64,000 nucleotides of DNA. Source: Arthrinium phaeospermum (Eukaryota; Ascomycota; Sordariomycetes; Amphisphaeriales; Apiosporaceae). Location: positions 1,550,001 to 1,614,000 of the forward strand of contig QYRS01000008.1 in assembly GCA_006503535.1 (NCBI GenBank), written 5' to 3'. Positions 23,416 through 35,307 of the stretch are shown one piece after another. The position numbers were made by a program, and so were the translations under genes. Position 1 is the stretch's first letter, and each line of letters opens with the position of its first letter. The notes below the pieces were generated by a model. It was not told where the DNA came from. It saw nothing but the letters and a program-made list of their open reading frames with translations, and searched no databases.

Positions 23416-23700
23416 GCGACCATGACATCTTCATCACTGCGCATGAACTCGAATCCTTCTCACGATCTCTTTCTCAATCTTTCGATTCAAGAATACATGG
23501 TGAATTGCCTTTGTTGTCTTTTTTGGTCTCCCTCACATTATGGACCTCCCAAACGCCAATACAGTTATTTGCTGCCCCTCCTCTCCTCTGTACATCATGA
23601 CGAAATCCCGTAACACAATTATCGTACAAGTCCAACACCAACACCACACGATTGTGTAGTCAAATGAAAAAGTTGAAACCCGGGGAGAAGATCCCCATCA

Positions 23701-25582
23701 TCATTGCTCCAAGCTCGACCTCCTGCTTTCCAACGGACTAACCGTAGCAGGACTAACCCTCCCCGAATCCCCTCCCCCTCCTTTCCGCTCTCCACCGAGC
23801 CCGTCGTCGTTGTCCTCATCCTCGGGCGAGACGGGACTCACCAGATCGTCCGCCGCCTCAATGAACCGCGAGCCCCGATGGCTCGGCGCCGACACCAGGC
23901 TGAGCCGCTTGGGGTTCTCGGCCACCGGGCTGTCCTCGATGGGCGACACGGCCCCTCCGTCTTGGTAGGTGCTGTTTCGCGGCGGCGGTTTCGTCGAGAC
24001 GCGGATGTTGCTGCTGTCTCTTCGCGGGTTGTTGTTGTTGCTGATGAAGCTACTCCTGTTGCTGTTACTACCTGCGACAGCGGCAGGGGGTGTCAGTGCG
24101 GAAGTGCCAGAAGGACCGGTGGCGGCGGCGGCGCCGTCGATGCCACTCACGCGCCGGTCGACCTCGGCATTGAACGCCGCGTCAATGGGCGACGCGGGAG
24201 GCGCGAAACTGAGACGTGGCGATTGGAGCAGGCCCTTGGGCGATGGGGGCTGCTTTTGTTGCTGCTCCTGTACTTGTTGCTGCTGCAAGGGCGACACACC
24301 GCCGGCGATGGGGGATTTTGGTGGCGGCGCAGGCGCCAAGCGCGTCTCAGGAACCGCGGGGATCTGCAGTTGCGGGATTTGGTTGGTGCTGCCACCGCCG
24401 CCGCGAGGCTCGCTGAGCCGCCTCTCGAGGTCCACTGCCGAGTCTGCAGGGACGGGGGAAGCAGAGGGAACGAGCGGAAGTACGGGGTGCGACTCGAGCG
24501 GGTCCGCGGATCCGAGAGGCCAGTCGGGGCCGTAGCTGCGGCGGGCCGACTTGTAGCGCGAGAGCATGGGCGACGCGGGCTGTTCGGGGATGGTGGAGAG
24601 ACGGAGACGGGTGCGCAGACCGCCGCCGCCGCCGCTCTTCTCCGGCGAGGTCGGGCTCGGGGCCGAGATGAGCTCTTTCATGATCTGTTGCTGTTGCTGC
24701 TGCTGCTCCCGTTGCCGCCGCCGCCGCTTCGCCAGCAGGACGAACGCCAGCACGGCCAGCGCGACGAGGAGGACGCCGCCGACGATGGCGCCTACTATCG
24801 CGCCCGTGGGGCTCGTCGACGGCGTCTTGCCGTCGGGGTCGCCGGTCGTGCTGTTGACGGGGCTGACCGTCACCGCCGTCGCGGACGGGTTGGCCTCGGC
24901 CGAGGTCGTCGGCATCAGCTCCGGGGGGAAGGGGTACATCTGGCCGTACATGGCGCTGGTGCCGCACCCGACGTTGGTGAAGGTCTCGCCCGGCTCGTCG
25001 TGCGTGGTGAAGTAGTACGTCACGCATGCCGGTAGTGACTCGGCGGTGCTGCAGATTGATCAATTCGTTAGCCGTAAACAGTACACTCATAAAGGCTTGC
25101 GATTCACAATACTCGGGGAAACCCTTACCAGCACAGCGTATGCGCACCGCAGTACCCGCCGGCGCCCTCGGTGTAGCCCCGGCAGGTCGTCCAGATGCTC
25201 GCGCTGCAGTCGGCGGGCGAGCCGGTGCAGCAGCCGCGGTGGTCTCCTACATTCGTACAGTAGCCCGCGGAACATGTTACTATCAAGCAAATAGAGTGTT
25301 AGCATCAGCTGAAAAGCGACGAACATTGTTACTGTTTATGGCTCCCCCGTGACAAGGTCCTTATTACTTACATGTACTCTCCGAAGTGAAACCGCAAGTG
25401 TCGATTCCCAGGGCGAACGACTCCGAGGCCGACTCCAGCATCATCACCCGAAGAGGAGGCGGCGGAGGCGTCGTCTGCGGCGTCGGCCCCGGCGAGGTGT
25501 TAGACACAGCATCTGCTCGTGCTGTCACGGTTGCGGCTCGTATGTTCATGGTTGGCCTAACCAGGTTCCCGATGCCAGGCAT
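23701..25582 (-). CDS. Single-pass cysteine-rich membrane protein, Mid2/WSC-sensor-like
   Basis: Three exons, 25582-25372, 25279-25129 and 25048-23701, give 569 aa; introns are 92 and 80 nt. Residues ~61-150 hold a dense cysteine module: CGFTSESTLTCSAGYCTNV, then GCCTGSPADC, SIWTTC, GYCG, TLC, AC, VGC, a pattern common in fungal extracellular proteins. A Ser/Thr-rich stretch is followed by one TM helix (AIVGAIVGGVLLVALAVLAF, about 204-223) and a KRRRRQR stop-transfer signal. The ~340-residue cytoplasmic tail is disordered, rich in Q, S, P and SP dipeptides, with poly-Q and poly-N runs. This layout is that of cell-wall or surface sensors. The apparent N-terminus (MPGIGNLVRPTMNIRA) is not a signal peptide, so an upstream exon may be missing. 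The ligand and pathway are unknown. Confidence 0.75.
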
Positions 25583-26125
25583 CGTCAGGGGGTGATATGT
25601 AGCTATCTACCGGGATGGTTTCTGGTTGCGTTGGTGGGCGGCAGGAGGAAAAAGAAGAAGGGACGTCAACGAGGTTTCTCCTAGTAAAAGACGGACCAGC
25701 GCTCTCAAAAGAGGTGCATAATTAGAAAGTCATTGCCGTGATCAAGAGTGAGAGAGGGGGGCGGCGGCCATTCAGACCACCCACCCTGGCCGAAATCAAA
25801 GGTCACCCCCAGCCCAAGGGCCGTAAACCAAGAAAGGAGTCTCGTCTTCCATTGTCCCTGGAGAAAGCGGCAAATCTTGGCCGCTGGAATTTTCACGAGT
25901 CACTTTAGCGACGGCACCCGCCAAAGAGCGGGTGAGACAATTGGCCGCCATGGTGCGTAGCTCACTGGCCAGTACGGACAAAGGCGCGCCACTCTAAGTA
26001 AGGAACAAAGATCATGAAATTAGAAAAAAATGTGGCACAAGCTGTTTGCAGTGTTCAAATGCGATGGTTGGAAGAGGCGTTGATCTTGCCACAATTTTGA
26101 ATTGCCGAATAGCTAATTTCCCCTG
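25583..26125. other. Intergenic region between two leftward genes
   Basis: Upstream of the sensor-like gene and downstream of the galactanase. It might include an unrecognised first exon carrying a signal peptide for the sensor-like gene. I found no convincing ATG-led hydrophobic stretch. Confidence 0.35.
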
Positions 26126-27283
<1,158 letters not shown>

Positions 27284-30200
27284 GACTGCGCGCGCGTTGG
27301 TGTGTGAAGTCTGTGAGAGCAAGAGTTGGAATGGTGTGTATTTCCCAAGATACGGACGGCCTAGTCTATTCTTTTAAATCACCACTTCAAAGCTGTCGTG
27401 AGTGTGAGGCTGCGCCGGGCAGACGGGTCAACAGAGTCCTCCAATCAGATGCCTGCTCGTTCAGAGCGTCTTGGGCGCTATAGACCGGATTCCATGGCGG
27501 ATGGCCAGCAGTGGTCAAACCATATGGAAAATTGCAGGGCCGGGAGACTTCTTCTAAGAACCCCCTTCAAGCTCGAAAGGCGCCTGTCAGAGTGTGACGG
27601 CCCCCCTCTGGTGGGTGAAGAGGTGCAATTAACATGAAGCAGGACCATTGGCCAGGATGGCAGAATTGCTCCACAATTGGCTTGAGCACCACCACCTTGC
27701 GGCGATTCTCTCTCCGAAGACCAAGTGCAGCTGGCATCGAAAACACCACCCGACAGGCCGACAACTGCAATGCTGGATAAATTGGCCAGGAGTATATATT
27801 CCACCAAACTCGTAACGGGACATTTGTTAGTCAGGGCGTCAAGGCGTTGGGAGCCGGCATGAGCCCCCAATGTCGGTATAAGGAAGCGGCCGAGGTGGCA
27901 AGTGGGCTGTCAATACTTATTGACTGACTCCTTGCTCCCCGAGCCCCGCCGCCATTGGAACTATTTATATGGCGCCAGCGTCGATGGAAGATATCGTTCC
28001 ATTCTTCTGCACCCTTGGCCACCGAACTTACCCCATACAGATCAATGCCTATCAGTTCCACTGCCCAGCGGGAGCCATCTCAATAGGGGCTTGGCATAAC
28101 TCGGCTTTCAACGGGAATATCTTTCTTTATTCAGTCAACCAAAAAGATCGTCGATGTGAGAGCGGGAGGAGCGCACTTGCTTGGAGGAGAGCTCTGGTGC
28201 TTGGCCAACCCAGGTAAACAGGGCGAGCGAGTCATGGGGATTTATGGCCGGCGGCTCCAACCCGCAACGAATGCGCTTGCAAAAGTAAGAAATGTTCATG
28301 TTCGACATAAGTTTGGACAACAAGCAAAGGAAGTTCTCGAGTATATGTCTGTCGCATGGGATTGATTGCTAATGAGTGACTCGAAAAGCTTCATCGGTCA
28401 AGGAAAGAGATAATCATGTCCTGCAAGGTATCGGTAGTTACTCTTTAGGCGAGAGCCAATGTTGGCCTGGATACACCCGCGACCTCTTACCCCACGTGCT
28501 ACAAGATATCAACGATATTAGTCTTCAATAGATTGACCGCAATATGCTCCATTTGGTTACATGCAGTATTTGTTCTTCTATTTATATGGTGTACAGATCA
28601 ATCAAAGGCGCAAGACATGACGGGAATCCGTTCATCAGCCCCTTCTAGCTGTCCGATAAATTGATCTGGGCGCCGAAACCCGTATCCATCGATTGACCGC
28701 AGCCGTTCTGTGCTAAACAAATGTTCCTCGTGAAGAGCAAATCCGTATCGATTGGCGCACAGGCTAGGTTAGCAGCTCGTGGCATTGTAGTACATTGCTT
28801 TTCTTCTTCCGCCGGGTTTACAGGTGTCAAACGATCCACTCGGGCTTTTCATCTGGTCCGTTCACGCGCTGGCGTTCGGCAGAGGCTTCCCTCGCCTCAC
28901 GCTGGGGAGCTAGGGAGCTAGACAATATCCATGATGCAATTGGGCCATTTATCCCGGCCTGCCCAGTATTCAGTGATCCTCAACAGGGCCGACCGCACAA
29001 ATGCAAGTGACAGATCTGAGGGAGAAGACGCTGCAAACAACATGGGCGCGCATAGGCAGAAGTGGAAGGGTCGGGATCCTGTTTCAGATGCGTGAGAAAG
29101 AGTCGCAGGTTGAAAAATGAAGGAACATGGGTGTTGGTTTGCTGGTCTCGATGCGATTTTTACCGCCGGACAGAACACCCCAAAGCAGTAGTCTTGCAGA
29201 TCAGGCACTAGCAACGGGTGGAGTGTGGCTGGTGAGGTACCGCCAACCAGCTTCTTATCGCCAGCGCAAAACATCCAGGCCGATAGTCCCGCCATTTGAG
29301 GTAGTGGGATCGTGAAAAATATCGCCCAGATTGTTGCCGGTCCAGCCGACCGTTGAAATGAGGCGTGGACCCCCGAGGAAATTGATGTGCCATTTCGTAC
29401 GAGCGAGGGCCGAGGAAGTTACAGTAGGTAGCACTCTGTTAATAGCTGATGAGACAGAAAACTGAACTTAGTCAAATCGCACTTTTCAAGCCCGTCTGGT
29501 TTCCAAGGTTGATGGATGGTGCGGGCAGAGGCACCAACCTTAACCTCAACGCGAAGGTTGGGAAAGTATGGCATCGGATGATTCGTCCATGTAGGTACGG
29601 AGTAACCGGCTCATGCGACATGGCGAGACCAGGAAACTTGGCGTTCGTGTTTGGAGAGAGTGATGAAATGCAGAATGCCATTCAGTAAGGAGGTAGGTAC
29701 ATGTTGGCTGGGTAGGGAGGGAGGTCAGTCGTGCAGTAGTCCGCATGACCTCCCGCGACCGCCAACAGCCCCGACGTAACATATGTATGTACAGGCTCCC
29801 AGACTGGAGGTCCAACCTCGATTGGTCCGAATGCCGTTATGTAATCAATTGGGTCTTTCTCACGATGGGGACGGAGATAAAGAGACCCCAGTCATTACTC
29901 TTCGCAAACGAGTAATGATCAACGGCATGCTGCTTACAGCAAATGGAATGCTGAAAAAACTGCTTTCAGTGGGAAAAGATGGGAATGGCGGCCACCTCTG
30001 GGAAACCGCCATTTCGCACGCTATTGGCCGCAAGCGTTGTCCGAACTTTCGAAGTCGGTCCAAACGTGCCGCGATGTTTCTGAGCAAGGAGCTTGAGCGC
30101 CACAGATGGAGAACCTTGAGAAGAATCAGGAATCACTTGCATCATCCAAAGATATGCTGGCTTTTAGCAGGCAAGGAAGTACCTGGCTAGCTCACTCCCG

Positions 30201-31050
30201 TCGGTTGGGGAAGATGGAGGGAGGGAGCTTTTCGGAGGGCTGGGAAAGTCCCTCGCCTGCAGCAAAACAGCAAGATTCGATTGGACAGCCCAAGGCAATT
30301 GAAGCTGTTTCTGCTAGGAACCTCGTGTTCCTTGGCGTTCTAACTTTGGTCGGCAGAGCTCAGCAGACGGGCAAGGAACCCGACAGAAAAGCAGACAAGA
30401 AGAGGCAAGTCAAGGTACACCAGCCACTTCTGTCATGGGGCTACAGGGGGGCTACATGCTACATAGGCCGATAGACCAGGGTAAACCCCTGCAACGCTAG
30501 CACGGCTTAGGGCGTATTGTTGCAGGGATTCAGGCCTAATCCCGGTCAACGATCGTGACAGCAGCTCCAACTTCCCCATCTCAGGTCTCATCCTATCCTC
30601 GTCCTCGCTCGCCTAGGCCCGGGTATGTGTGAGTGAGTGTGTGAGTCTGTTGTGCCTTCTGCTTTTAATACAACCACCCTGCCCTCCCGATTTCCAAATT
30701 CTCTTCTGGCTACTCATTGCATAGTATTCAACGCCTTCCCGTGATTGTATCCGAGATTGTTATCACTACTACTCTTACCACCTCTTTAAACTCAAAGTTC
30801 TCCTTCCCAGCGAAGTGGAGAGGGCCGGCCCAGCATCTTAATCATAATCACCAAACAAACAAACCTCAAACAGTCAGTCAGTCCAGCCAGTCATTTGGTA
30901 AACATCACTTGACATCCTTCTCCCCATACATAAATCATCATCATACTCCCAAGGAAACATCGTCACTTTCAGTTCGTTTGGCACATTGGAGACTCTGCTC
31001 TAACATAATATCTTCTCGTATCTGCAGCCCAATCCCACCACCATCCCAAC
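27284..31050. other. Long gene-free interval (3.8 kb)
   Basis: Between the divergent galactanase and the GPI-protein gene. Many short frames occur on both strands but none has family motifs, coherent codon use or plausible introns. The last ~350 bases are CT-rich with scattered CAAACAAA-type runs, which looks like a long 5' UTR/promoter for the gene at 31051. Nothing else is supported. Confidence 0.4.
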
Positions 31051-31736
31051 ATGTTCGCCAACGTTGCCGTCGTCGCGCTCTCCGCGCTGACTGTCGTCTC
31101 TGCGACCACCTCCAACTGGACCATTGACACAAACAAGGTGTCCGTCAGCACACGGAATGGCTGGTGCGGCGCTCAGCTCAACGCTTGCGACCAGATCTGC
31201 TCCCCGTCTTCCAAGAACACTTGCGACTTCGTATGTATTCTTGAAACCTTGCCCGACAAACTGCCATGCTAATGATTATCCATACAGAACACCCTGAGCT
31301 ACGAGTGCGAATGTTCCGATGGATCGGACCCCAAGCTCGGTCAATACACCAACACCATTGACTTCGTATGTCGCACTCTCCAAGCTCCGGTGTACGCCAC
31401 GAACCGTGCTAACTTTCCCTTCTCTAGTTCACTTGCCAAGAGGCCTTTACGGAATGCAACCTCGCCAACGTCGGCAGCAAGACTGGACAGGACAACTGCA
31501 CCTCTACCATCAAGGACAACTGTGGCAGCAAGGACCCTTCCAAGAAGGAGTCCGGCGGCTCTGCTCAGAGCAGCAGCAGCGCCTCTCCTTCCCCTACTGG
31601 CGGTTCCTCGGCTTCGTCCCCGTCGCCCTCGGCCTCTGAGCAGCCCAAGAGCGCTGGCGTGTCCATGTCTGCCGTCTCTTACCTCGGCAACGGCGCCGCC
31701 GCTCTGGCTATCGCCGCCTTCGCCTACATGATTTAA
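31051..31736 (+). CDS. GPI-anchored cysteine-rich cell-surface protein, DUF7707 type
   Basis: Exons 31051-31230, 31288-31365 and 31428-31736 (introns 57 and 62 nt) give 188 aa. An 18-residue signal peptide (VAVVALSALTVVSA) precedes NWTIDTNKVSVSTRNGWC and eight or more spaced cysteines (CGAQLNACDQIC, NTCDF, YECECSDGSDP, FTCQEAFTEC, DNC, NC). This is the DUF7707 pattern of small fungal surface proteins. Residues ~125-160 are Ser/Pro-rich, probably O-glycosylated, and the chain ends in a hydrophobic stretch (AVSYLGNGAAALAIAAFAYMI) without a following charged tail, as in a GPI attachment signal. All introns lie in the cysteine domain in phase 0. It probably sits in the wall or plasma membrane; no molecular function is known. 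Confidence 0.88.
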
Positions 31737-32426
31737 GAAAAGAATGTGTTGGGTGGATTGAAGGAGAGATGCAAGAGCAATGCAGGGTGTTGGTTGTATT
31801 TGATATTTTTTACGGATTACATGACGCCACGCGATACCCCAACTCCTAATGTACGAGGACACAGAGTTGACGAGTTGGCAACCATAAGTAGTCTGCGAAT
31901 TGAAGCACGGTGTTTAGGGTAGCATAATTTCGGCTTGGATGCCTGCACATATCTACGATCGTCCACCAGGTGCCTCGCACAAGTCGCTTATGAGTTTCGT
32001 TACAGGAATTGAGTGTCTGCGTGGTGTGTTTCTAGTGCCGTCAACACTTTGCGAGGCAGCATATTTCAATATGACAAAGCATCATCACTCAATGAGCTTG
32101 TATTAGTCCTCAAGGAACAACTTCTTCTTTGTCTTGGTCCTGCTTGTCAGCTCTTTGTGAAACATAGCGAAGGATACTTAAATACGTACACACATGGAAT
32201 GAGTTTCATTTCGGCCATAAAGACCAGACAGGCATGGTATATATAATATATATAAGTATCTTGGAATAAGCAACATTTGGATCGCGTACTACACATACCT
32301 GCCAACGCCATTTGTAACTCTGCCCAGAACTAGGAAGAGCCCGTGACTTGCCTTGGAGATTGACTTCTGATCACTCAGAAGCAGATTTCAATAGTACTTT
32401 CTGTCATCCTGTCCCAGGTCGCGATC
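31737..32426. other. Intergenic region
   Basis: AT-rich, with TATATAATATATATAAG near 32237. It probably holds the 3' UTR of the GPI-protein gene and the upstream region of the uncertain frame that follows. Confidence 0.35.
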
Positions 32427-33311
32427 ATGGCGCCGCCGCCGCCGCAGCAGCAGAGGGAGGAACATGCCACCGACGAGGATGCTGTTCTCCCGGGCAGCGA
32501 ACCTGGGCTGCCCTGGTGCATATACCCTCTGGAGGGGGTGGTGGTGGAAGGGACACCGGATCTGTACCTGCGTTCTTTCATGATAGAAGAAGAGGCAGAC
32601 GAGCGCGAGGGGGTGGTGGCGGAAATCCACCCCGAGATGATGTTGTCATCGTCTATACCTCTAACGACACCCCTGAACAGGGGTCTCGGCGATCAGACTC
32701 GACCCGGGTTCGTTTTCATGTCGGAAGAACATGACGACGGGGTGAGCTGCTGTCCGGGACTCCTGAACGCACACTCTGGGCACGATATGTTTGGGCCCGA
32801 AATGGCCTCCGCCCATGGCGATCAGGGTGATGGCGACCGTGGAGATGATGGTGACGAAGAAGAGGAAGAGGGCGAGGTAAGCACAGAGGCAGTACGAAAT
32901 TGGAGATCGTCGGAAAGGAGGAAAAAGGCGGCCCGTAATGCGCGAGTGGCGGTCGCCGATCAGTTATTCCATCCTCGACCCACGCCCATCGCGCGGTATA
33001 GCGGTCCGATGACTGTGGTGCGCCTGGATCGCATGGCAGCATTGTCGGACTCTCAGATGGAGGAGGAGAATCAGGGCGAGGTGGAGGTAGTAGAGGAAGA
33101 GGAGGAGGATGAAGATATCGTACAATTGTTGACCGCATACGCTGGCACGGTGGATTGGGCTCAGGTTATCCCGAGGGAGCAATGCTCGCCGAGGGAGGCG
33201 GAGGATGTCCCCCCTAGTCGGCCTCGGGCTGCGGGAACGACCGGATCCCACTTGCGGGGAGAGTCAGGAGACGGAGGACTCCGGCAAGAGGTGGCGGAAG
33301 AAGAAGAATAA
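32427..33311 (+). CDS. Uncertain acidic low-complexity protein
   Basis: A 294-codon ATG-led frame with no recognisable family. It is strongly acidic, with E/D runs near residues 145-152 and 220-235, a basic patch (RRKKAARNAR) near 170, and a Pro/Gln start (APPPPQQQ). Composition is non-random enough to suggest real coding. Inside it, GTAAGC at about 32876 and, downstream, GTGAGT near 33349 are good splice donors. A second frame from 33205 gives a lysine-rich stretch (KRWRKKKNKKP), so the true 3' structure may differ. Treat the boundaries and existence as provisional. Confidence 0.4.
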   Translation: MAPPPPQQQREEHATDEDAVLPGSEPGLPWCIYPLEGVVVEGTPDLYLRSFMIEEEADEREGVVAEIHPEMMLSSSIPLTTPLNRGLGDQTRPGFVFMSEEHDDGVSCCPGLLNAHSGHDMFGPEMASAHGDQGDGDRGDDGDEEEEEGEVSTEAVRNWRSSERRKKAARNARVAVADQLFHPRPTPIARYSGPMTVVRLDRMAALSDSQMEEENQGEVEVVEEEEEDEDIVQLLTAYAGTVDWAQVIPREQCSPREAEDVPPSRPRAAGTTGSHLRGESGDGGLRQEVAEEEE

Positions 33312-34344
33312 GAAGCCCATTACCACCGCTGGGGCCGCTGGGGAAGGAGACCGAGTGAGTTGTTCAGCACCTTGCCTTCAAGAGTCTCTGGTTCTCATCC
33401 ATATCAGTAAGTTAAGTGAAACAATGAAGAAGACTCTCAGTGTAAAGTAGGTTTTGTTGAAGTGAATGCCGAGTCAACCCATCGCTTTCTATCTAGTAAG
33501 GTCCTTCTCATGTCACTGCACCCAATGGCCTCAGTAGGACTCTCCGTATGAATCGCTACTCTGAAAATCATATTCGTGTATGTTATATGAATAAAAGCAG
33601 GCATAGGCCAAGATCACACGCCCCTTTTCACACATTGTGCACGTCCAAAACCATGTAGGCGTAGATTGGTTAAGTCATTCGAATTGGACTCTTTTCATGA
33701 CGTGTGGGATCACATAGTTCAAGATCACCAATCGCATCGCATATATGAATGTAAAGTGATCCAAGTGCATCGCGCTTCATGTGGCTACTGCCATCAATAC
33801 TGGGTGGTTGTTCGTCCCACACCCCGTATCGCAAATGGCTTCACCTCAGCGAGATGCACGTCCTGGGCTCGATCAGAAGCGTGCTTTCCAGCATACCTTG
33901 AGAGGGCATCACGACACTACATTCGTCACAGTTTAATGAGAGCTTTTTGTTTTTATGAATTTGATTCATTGCTATTGATCATCGCCTATTGTACAAAGCC
34001 AAGTGATTAATTAGATTGGAGCGACAGTCGCCCCCCATTATGAAAGACCGCATTCCTCCCTCTGTAACTCCTCGTGAAAGTCATGAAAACATGAAAGGAA
34101 AGTCAGACGCCATATTATGCATCTCTCTGTGAAACGCCGAAGAAGACGTCTGAACTGTTGAAGGATTCGTGAGTTGTGTGCATCAAATCGGAAGAAGTGT
34201 ACCCAATGGAAAGACGAAAGGTTCATCTCCCATTAAGGTAGATCCGATGAAGTGGTGGTGTTGTGATACGGGATGAAAGGAGCGCAGTGAAGAAAAAGTG
34301 TACAAAGATGTGTCGGTTGATAAGAAGCTCCTTCAACATCCGCT
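33312..34344. other. Intergenic region
   Basis: AT-richer DNA between the uncertain frame and the Hsp30 gene 3' end. No gene, repeat or RNA was recognised. Confidence 0.4.
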
Positions 34345-35025
34345 CTAGTTGATGGCAATGCGGCGGCTCTCGTGCTTCTTGGCCTTGGGGACAGTGACAG
34401 CCAGAACACCATTGTTAAGAGAGGCCTGGACCTCGTCGGTCTCGACGCGGGTGGGGAAGTTGAAGGTGCGCGAGAACTCGCCGATGCTGCGCTCCGAGAC
34501 CCAGTACTTGGCCTTGGGGGCAGCGGGCTTCTGGTGCTCAGACTTGACCGTCTCGGCGACGGTGGTGGCGGGGGTGGACTGAGCGCCGGTGCTGTCGGCC
34601 TCAGGGTCGTCCTCGACGGTGGGCTGGTGAGAGTTGCGGCGAGCCTCGCGATCTTTCTCGCCGCCCTCAGTGATGGCGCCGCTCATGTTGTTGTTGCTGC
34701 CCTCGAGCAGACCAGCAGGCGGGTTGCCTTCGGTGTGAGTGCGCTCGACCTTGCCGCGGATCACAACGGTCTGCGGGTCGGTGAACTCGATATGCACATT
34801 CTTCTTCTCAATGCCGGGAAGCTCGCCGTGCAGCTCGTAGGCGCCCTCGGTCTCCTTGAGGTCGAACTTGGGGGTGAAGGTTGGGATGTGGTGCCGGCCG
34901 AGGCGGGCGCCGGCACCCTCGGGGCCGTTCTGCGACGAGTACTTGTCAAAGTCGTCGATCAGGCGGAAGAGGCCCGAGAAGTTAGGCTCGGGGGCCGAGT
35001 AGAAGCGGGGACCGAACAGAGACAT
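34345..35025 (-). CDS. hsp30: Small heat-shock protein, Hsp30/Hsp20 family
   Basis: ATP-independent holdase chaperone of the alpha-crystallin family that binds unfolding proteins in the cytosol during stress. Intronless, 226 aa from the ATG at 35025 (MSLFGPRFYS); the frame extends upstream to 35112 but the N-terminal motif marks the start. The N-terminal arm holds FSGLFRLIDDFDKY. The alpha-crystallin domain begins at FTPKFDLKETEGAYELHGEL and continues with ELPGIEKKNVHIEF. A ~65-residue polar insertion interrupts it, and it resumes at ISERS-like VSERSIGEFSRTFNFP, then SLNNGVLAVTVPK. The split domain is typical of Neurospora Hsp30 and its relatives. A TATA box and a heat-shock-element-like site lie upstream, and the absence of introns fits a heat-inducible gene. 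Confidence 0.93.
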   Translation of the reverse strand: MSLFGPRFYSAPEPNFSGLFRLIDDFDKYSSQNGPEGAGARLGRHHIPTFTPKFDLKETEGAYELHGELPGIEKKNVHIEFTDPQTVVIRGKVERTHTEGNPPAGLLEGSNNNMSGAITEGGEKDREARRNSHQPTVEDDPEADSTGAQSTPATTVAETVKSEHQKPAAPKAKYWVSERSIGEFSRTFNFPTRVETDEVQASLNNGVLAVTVPKAKKHESRRIAIN

Positions 35026-35242
35026 GGTGCTTCGGGTGGTGTGTGGGTTGCAGATGACTTTGGTGATGTTGCGAGGAAGTGTGGATTTGATGGATTTGAA
35101 TGCAGGTCGCATAAAAATGCTTGTGTTGATGCTGTGTTGTTTGTTTGTTGTTGTAGGCTGTTGAATGATGTGTTCTGATGATGTTGTTGTTGTTGATGAT
35201 GAGGAAAAAGAGAAATGAGGTTATCACGGAGTTGGCTGCTTC

Positions 35243-35249
35243 ATTTATA
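35243..35249 (-). promoter_or_regulatory. Candidate TATA box of hsp30
   Basis: Reads TATAAAT on the minus strand, 218 bp upstream of the hsp30 ATG. This leaves room for a 5' UTR of about 190 bases, common in stress genes. Confidence 0.45.
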
Positions 35250-35289
35250 CACGGAAACCACAGTCAAAGGCAGCTTCCTCAATCGTCAG

Positions 35290-35307
35290 GAAGTCGTGAG
35301 AAACTTC
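35290..35307 (-). promoter_or_regulatory. Heat-shock-element-like site upstream of hsp30
   Basis: The plus strand carries GAA at 290-292, GAA at 300-302 and TTC at 305-307 (offsets from 35000). The last two form GAAacTTC, the two-unit core of an Hsf1 site, with a third GAA one helical turn away. It lies about 50 bp upstream of the TATA candidate. Hsf1 binding is inferred from spacing. Confidence 0.4.

Noticed and set aside
23704..25035. 443-codon frame antisense to the sensor-like gene
   Set aside because: Arginine-rich shadow translation of a GC-rich coding exon. No motif.
29783..30190. Small basic frame in the 27-31 kb interval
   Set aside because: Not conserved in pattern with any family I know, no intron or promoter logic. 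Not supported as a gene.
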